Made by a program: the position numbers and the translations under genes. From contig NW_006920451.1 in assembly GCF_000344685.1 (NCBI RefSeq), positions 1 through 10,271 of the forward strand: DNA of 10,271 nt, read 5' to 3'. Below are positions 7,695 to 10,271 of the stretch, piece by piece. Every line of letters begins with the position of its first letter. Within the stretch, counting starts at the first letter, position 1. This DNA is from Gloeophyllum trabeum ATCC 11539 (taxonomy: Eukaryota > Basidiomycota > Agaricomycetes > Gloeophyllales > Gloeophyllaceae). The notes beneath the pieces are model-generated. The model did no database searches, was not told the origin of the DNA, and saw only the letters and a program-made list of their open reading frames with translations.

Positions 7695-7842
7695 TGTAAT
7701 CGCTCTTAGTTATGCCTTTGCTCATGGCAAAGGAGCCCACACGGGACATTTGCTGTGAGCGTTCATCCGACAAGGGGAAGATGGTCTTCCGGCACGTAGC
7801 TATCTGCTCGTAGGCTATAGTTTGTTTGCCTGAGCAGGACCG
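7669..7842 (-). pseudogene. Open coding-like stretch without start, unknown
   Basis: This 57-codon minus-strand frame is bounded by stops. It reads GKQTIAYEQIATCRKTIFPL, then SDERSQQMSRVGSFAMSKGI and TKSDYIAVRFGRV. It has a natural amino-acid balance and helical character, with internal ATGs at 'MSR' and 'MSK'. It lies directly upstream of the fragment at 7409-7694 in a different register, so both may be exons or frameshifted parts of one gene. An acceptor-like CTGCAG sits at about 7664, but no matching donor keeps both frames. Function is unknown. Confidence 0.3.
7715..7733. repeat. Short perfect inverted repeat
   Basis: CCTTTGC and GCAAAGG flank a five-base loop TCATG. It lies inside the coding-like stretch 7669-7842 and has no T-run after it, so a regulatory role is unlikely. 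Confidence 0.5.
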
Positions 7843-7880
7843 TCAGACTTCCTCGCCAGTTGCTGCAGCCGGCCTCGTAT

Positions 7881-8145
7881 TTATCTCAGCGTACTGCTCG
7901 AACCTTGATCTGCGGTCGCTCCCCGTTCAATGAGTCCTCCGTGCCCTCGACTATAGTCATAATATTGAATACTCACCTGTCCATACGGTATGATCGTTGG
8001 CGAGGTTCAATCCAAAGCGCTTGGAACTTGACGTGCACTCGTTCCTGTTGATGTTTCCTCTGTTACTAATGCGGAACCGGATTGCCTGAGCAACACCAGG
8101 GTCGGCGTTATAATTTTGAAAGCTGTGTCCATTTTGAGCTTGCAT
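7881..8145 (-). CDS. Possible two-exon small protein (65 aa), hypothetical
   Basis: An ATG at 8143-8145 opens a minus-strand frame that runs through exon 7977-8145 with HSFQNYNADPGVAQAIRFRI, SNRGNINRNECTSSSKRFGL and NLANDHTVWT. A consensus donor GTGAGT (G at 7976) and an acceptor GACCGCAG (7910-7911) define a 67-bp intron. The second exon (7881-7909) continues in frame for nine codons (DQGSSSTLR) to TAA. The coding length is 198 bases, an exact multiple of three. The product is small, polar and Asn/Ser/Arg-rich, with no signal peptide or membrane segment; I recognise no family. It may equally be the last two exons of a longer gene, since another intron acceptor lies only 14 bases upstream of the ATG. 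Confidence 0.3.
7910..7976 (-). other. Candidate intron (67 bp)
   Basis: On the minus strand it begins ACAG/GTGAGTATTC, a near-perfect donor, and ends GGAGCGACCGCAG. CTCAT about 28 bases before the end could serve as the branch site. It supports the small two-exon ORF. Confidence 0.45.
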
Positions 8146-8159
8146 GCTCAGTCATTCAT

Positions 8160-8223
8160 CTGCGGTAGCCTAGTAAGCGTTCTCGAAACAAACACACACA
8201 CTCACACACAACCGTGAGCTCAC
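8160..8223 (-). other. Candidate intron (64 bp) with GT-repeat
   Basis: On the minus strand it begins CAAG/GTGAGC, holds a GT-rich tract, a CTTAC branch site 18 bases before the acceptor, and ends GGCTACCGCAG. The donor is part of a 10-base palindrome GTGAGCTCAC (8214-8223). Signals and length are typical of basidiomycete introns. The upstream exon would end ADTNEILMNTADNK. Confidence 0.45.
8189..8212 (+). repeat. AC-rich microsatellite
   Basis: An imperfect AC dinucleotide tract, interrupted by CTC, lies within the candidate intron 8160-8223. On the minus strand it is a GT tract placed between donor and branch site. Confidence 0.8.
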
Positions 8224-8536
8224 CTTGTTATCAGCAGTGTTCATGAGAATCTCATTGGTGTCTGCCTACTCTCTGAACCCTACATCCGCAGGGGCTGGGA
8301 GACGAATTTCAGCACCACGGATGTATGAGTTCGATCGCCGTAAGTTATATTCTAGATGCGGCGATCGCGATACTCCAATGAGCGAGAGCGGCGACACCGT
8401 ATGCCTGCGACATCCAGTAGGAACCATAGCTCGACTGGCACCGAGCGCAGTTGATACTTGAAGTATACGCCCGACTGTGGACGGGCTCGTCAAAGGGAAC
8501 CTGAGGGCCGAACAAATCCGACCTCGTCCCGGTCAC
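8224..8536 (-). pseudogene. Coding-like stretch before an intron, unknown
   Basis: Several minus-strand pieces look protein-like but lie in different frames. They are QVPFDEPVHSRAYTSSINCA (frame 8345-8536), FKYQLRSVPVELWFLLDVAG in a second frame, YIRGAEIRLPAPADVGFRE (frame 8266-8493, after 8340), and ADTNEILMNTADNK leading to the donor at 8223. 'VPVELWFLL' faintly recalls the start of an F-box (LPxELW), but no second helix follows, so I do not assign it. Probably a frameshifted gene copy whose last part joins the intron at 8160-8223. Confidence 0.22.
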
Positions 8537-8559
8537 CAGACACTGCTACAGGGACATTC

Positions 8560-8862
8560 TCACTGTTGGCTTGTGGCAGGTAGCTGGTGACAGCCCGGCT
8601 GGATACAGCGCGAACAGAACTGCACCGAACACGTAGGGTCTCGAACCGTAATCCTTATCAGTGGCACTGGTAGCCCAGGCATATCCAGATTACTGATGGA
8701 CTGGGGGACGTTCATCATAACGTCGCGAAGCATTCACTGTGCCTTATCAGAGAGAAAGAGGCTCTTCACCATGACGTCTGGCAAGTCACCGAAGAGCTCC
8801 TCCGCCCTTCCGAGACAATAAGAATAGCCTGAAACCCGAGTCTCAAGATGCTCAACGGCATA
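8560..8862 (-). pseudogene. 101-codon frame broken by one TGA, unknown
   Basis: One minus-strand frame is open from 8862 to 8560 apart from a single TGA at 8734-8736, which is followed at once by an ATG. Before the stop it reads YSYCLGRAEELFGDLPDVMV and KSLFLSDKAQ; after it, MLRDVMMNVPQSISNLDMPG and LPVPLIRITVRDPTCSVQFC. The frame ends at a TGA. The composition is natural on both sides of the stop, which is more than expected by chance. I do not recognise the family. No splice pair removes the TGA cleanly. A nonsense mutation in a former exon is the simplest reading. Confidence 0.3.
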
Positions 8863-9077
8863 CTACAGGATCTGGCTGAGTGACGTGGCTGCCGACGCCG
8901 GCGGAGGATGTCGGACTGAACAGAGGGCATTCGCAACCGGCGGTCCTCAACAGGGCCACCCACTAGACCTCGTGGATGTGCTTGTTGAAACTCGCCACCT
9001 TGTCCATGCTGGGCATATCTATATCGTGCTCAACAGTATTCCTCGTTATTGGACACAACGGCGAGAACGTACTGTGA
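8863..9077. other. No assignable gene
   Basis: Short open frames on both strands carry no recognised motif. A minus-strand piece MPSMDKVASFNKHIHEV ends at a TAG at 8963-8965 and may belong to the decayed gene around it. Confidence 0.3.
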
Positions 9078-9431
9078 TCAAGTAAAGGCTCCGCGCCTGT
9101 AAGTCATGTCTGAGGCAACCGAGGTGACTTGATGCAGACCCTTTTGCGCTTTTGGTCCTTGCGAATAATCTGTGTACTGGAATATCCTCATCTTTCCAGG
9201 GCGGCAGCGACATTCTACATGTGTCTCCTTCATACAGACCATCGCGGACTCGGATAGACTGGATTGACGGACGGCCAACGCGACACCCCCGGAGTGAACA
9301 TGACCACTCAGCACGCTCATATAACGCATGAACAAGCAAGCACCCCTTGTTCGCGATGGCGTCAGCTCGATCTCCTGATAGATGTGGACGAACTTGGTGG
9401 GGAGAACCTGATGGAACAAAGAAACGTCCAC
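9078..9431 (-). pseudogene. Fragment resembling a DUF6533 fungal membrane protein
   Basis: The minus-strand frame includes FVHIYQEIELTPSRTRGACL and then FMRYMSVLSGHV. Basidiomycete DUF6533 proteins are predicted seven-helix membrane proteins of unknown function. Their N-terminal domain has the pattern 'LT-x-(D)-EI-x-L-(I)W...(K)-x-LF-x-x-NRY-(L/M)', and the order and spacing of EIEL, LF and RYMSVL fit it. The tryptophan and the first hydrophobic helix are not in this frame, and the rest (to a TGA at 9078) is polar, rich in C, R and K, and unlike helices two to seven. The start codon is GTG. A second open frame, 9046-9537, covers the same DNA and looks less protein-like. I treat this as a truncated, frameshifted relic. 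The family assignment rests on a short motif only. Confidence 0.27.
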
Positions 9432-9700
9432 AGTCGTCGAGGCGGCTTTCGTAACACCGGCAGCTCCAAGGTAGCGCGAACAAATTGAAAATAGATACCT
9501 GGGGGTAATGATGAGTAGATGGTAAGACTGTATACACTTATCCTCTTACCCGACTTTTGTGAGCGCTTTCCTGGGCGTGTACGCTGCGGCGAGCCGTCGG
9601 GTTGTTGTAGTTACCGATGATGGTCTTGTTACTCATGTACCATGGCTGTCATGCATAAGTGATGGCGCCCCAGTCGAACTCGACACTGCTCGTGATCCGG

Positions 9701-9889
9701 TCACGTCGTTACCAGCACCATTGTCCCATGCTCGACGAACTCGGTGTAATCCTCGGAGGCACTGTACGTGCCGTAGAGGTAGTCAGTGTGTACGTGGTAC
9801 TCGACAGCAGTAGTGTCGATCCGCTTGAGGAGTACGTGATTTCGAGGGACTTGCAGTGTGCGAACATGACATTTTCGGAGGAAACCAAG
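9701..9889 (-). pseudogene. Open coding-like stretch without ATG, unknown
   Basis: This 62-codon minus-strand frame is bounded by TGA stops and has no ATG until near its end. It reads VPRNHVLLKRIDTTAVEYHV, HTDYLYGTYSASEDYTEFVE and HGTMVLVTT. Third positions of its codons are nearly all C or G, the clearest basidiomycete-style codon use in the right third of the window. It overlaps other open frames on both strands (plus 9559-9813 and 9659-9901, minus 9709-10011) that look like shadows. The acidic, tyrosine-rich composition gives no family. Confidence 0.35.
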
Positions 9890-9979
9890 TCAGGGTTGTG
9901 AAACCTGATAATCATGACTCGGCGGGCTGTATCTGCCAAGTTCGCGCTCGAGCGTGGTGTCTTGAGACCGTGAACTGCT

Positions 9980-10189
9980 TTAGGGATGTGGCCGATTTCG
10001 CACAAGAACACTACAATACATGCGAGTCAGCATGGTCATCAACGAAGCCGCGAACGCTACCTCGATACCTTGAGGTCTTGCCAATCTTGATCAGGTGTTG
10101 TAGTGCCCGTGGATCATACTATACGCCATCACATGCAGCCACGTATCCGACTTGCCAAGTACGCCATCACGGTCTTCTGGCTTGACACG
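9980..10189 (-). pseudogene. Fragment resembling a DUF6534-type membrane protein
   Basis: One minus-strand frame runs from 10189 to a TAA at 9980-9982 with one internal TGA (10091-10093). Before the stop it reads GKSDTWLHVMAYSMIHGHYN; after it, GIEVAFAASLMTMLTRMYCS and VLVRN. Mushroom DUF6534-type integral membrane proteins contain a 'DTLH...H-x-x-Y-x-Y...N' helix followed about 30 residues later by '(W)S-x-x-IEV-x-F...FY-x-x-RVW'. The spacing of IEV, F, MY and a closing V-x-R fits the second helix exactly, and DT-(W)-LH with HGHYN fits the first with one extra residue. The protein's N-terminus would lie towards the right edge of the window and is not readable. With a stop and no downstream helices it is a relic. 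The call is from memory of the family pattern. Confidence 0.33.
10122..10170 (+). repeat. 11-bp direct repeat pair
   Basis: TACGCCATCAC occurs at 10122-10132 and again at 10160-10170, 38 bases apart. Both lie within or beside the DUF6534-like fragment. The spacing is not a codon multiple, and chance or a small local duplication are equally possible. Confidence 0.6.
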
Positions 10190-10271
10190 TCAAAGCCCTT
10201 GCACCACAGTCGATCCGACAAACTGCATCGTGCACACGCTCCCTTTGACCTCTATCTAAAGACCATAACCT

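Noticed and set aside
8400..8440. Minus-strand VPVELWFLL as a second F-box
   Set aside because: No second helix (x-RWR-x-) follows in any frame within the expected distance.
8630..8660. GGTTCGAGACC on the minus strand, like a tRNA T-loop
   Set aside because: The five flanking bases on either side do not pair into a T-stem, and no anticodon or acceptor arm is found around it.
9046..9537. Longest open frame in the window (163 codons, minus strand)
   Set aside because: It starts with GTG, is rich in R, C and S, has no recognisable motif, and overlaps a frame (9078-9431) with a better family resemblance. Length alone is within what chance allows in 10 kb of mid-GC DNA.
9856..10185. 109-codon plus-strand frame
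   Set aside because: It begins with GTG, is cysteine- and serine-rich, and lies opposite more protein-like minus-strand sequence (9980-10189).
1..10271. Repeat-induced point mutation as the cause of decay
   Set aside because: CpG and C/G-ending codons stay common and TA enrichment is not apparent by eye. Breaks are mainly register changes, which RIP does not cause.
1..10271. CRISPR arrays, bacterial operons, terminators, phage or virus genes
   Set aside because: No regularly spaced repeats, no ribosome-binding sites before ORFs, no hairpin-plus-T-run terminators, and no polymerase, capsid or integrase motifs were seen.

Overview
This looks like nuclear DNA of a filamentous fungus, most likely a mushroom-forming basidiomycete (Agaricomycete). 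The evidence is short introns of about 45-65 bp with GT...AG ends and CTNA-type branch sites, C/G-ending codons in gene-like stretches, many CpG dinucleotides, and fragments resembling protein families expanded in mushrooms. The best of these is an F-box protein with an N-terminal coiled coil. Nothing bacterial is visible: no Shine-Dalgarno-led operons, tRNAs, rRNAs, CRISPR arrays or insertion sequences. The organism call is an inference from style, not from a diagnostic marker.

No intact gene of normal length can be called. On both strands the open frames are short, mostly lack an ATG, and the convincing protein-like stretches hop between frames every 20-60 codons. I read the window as mostly gene remnants, chiefly on the minus strand. 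A second possible explanation is indel errors in the underlying assembly. Some breaks are explained by introns, others clearly are not.

Layout. 1-600: A/C-rich strand with a 17-base poly(A) run, no gene. 601-1000: the base skew reverses to T/G-rich, no gene. 1007-1450: plus-strand coding-like stretch in two frames. 1450-2480: nothing assignable. 2494-2860: minus-strand fragments, one ending at a splice donor and one with a Pro-rich, Trp-containing motif. 2860-3470: nothing assignable. 3475-3651: small basic ATG-started ORF on the minus strand. 3908-4314: degenerate minus-strand F-box gene. 4315-4830: minus-strand coding traces with a hydrophobic segment. 4830-5430: nothing firm. 5430-6953: two head-to-tail diverged copies of an unrecognised minus-strand gene, sharing two intron positions. 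6975-7400: nothing firm. 7409-8540: minus-strand exon-like stretches with four plausible introns' worth of splice signals, including a possible 65-residue two-exon ORF. 8560-8862: a 101-codon minus-strand frame broken by one TGA. 9078-9431 and 9980-10189: minus-strand fragments resembling fungal multi-pass membrane families (DUF6533-like and DUF6534-like), with an unassigned open frame between them.

The most informative structure is the tandem duplication at 5.4-6.95 kb. Both copies keep introns at matching places, so they arose by DNA-level duplication, not by retroposition. No functional pathway linking the fragments can be supported.
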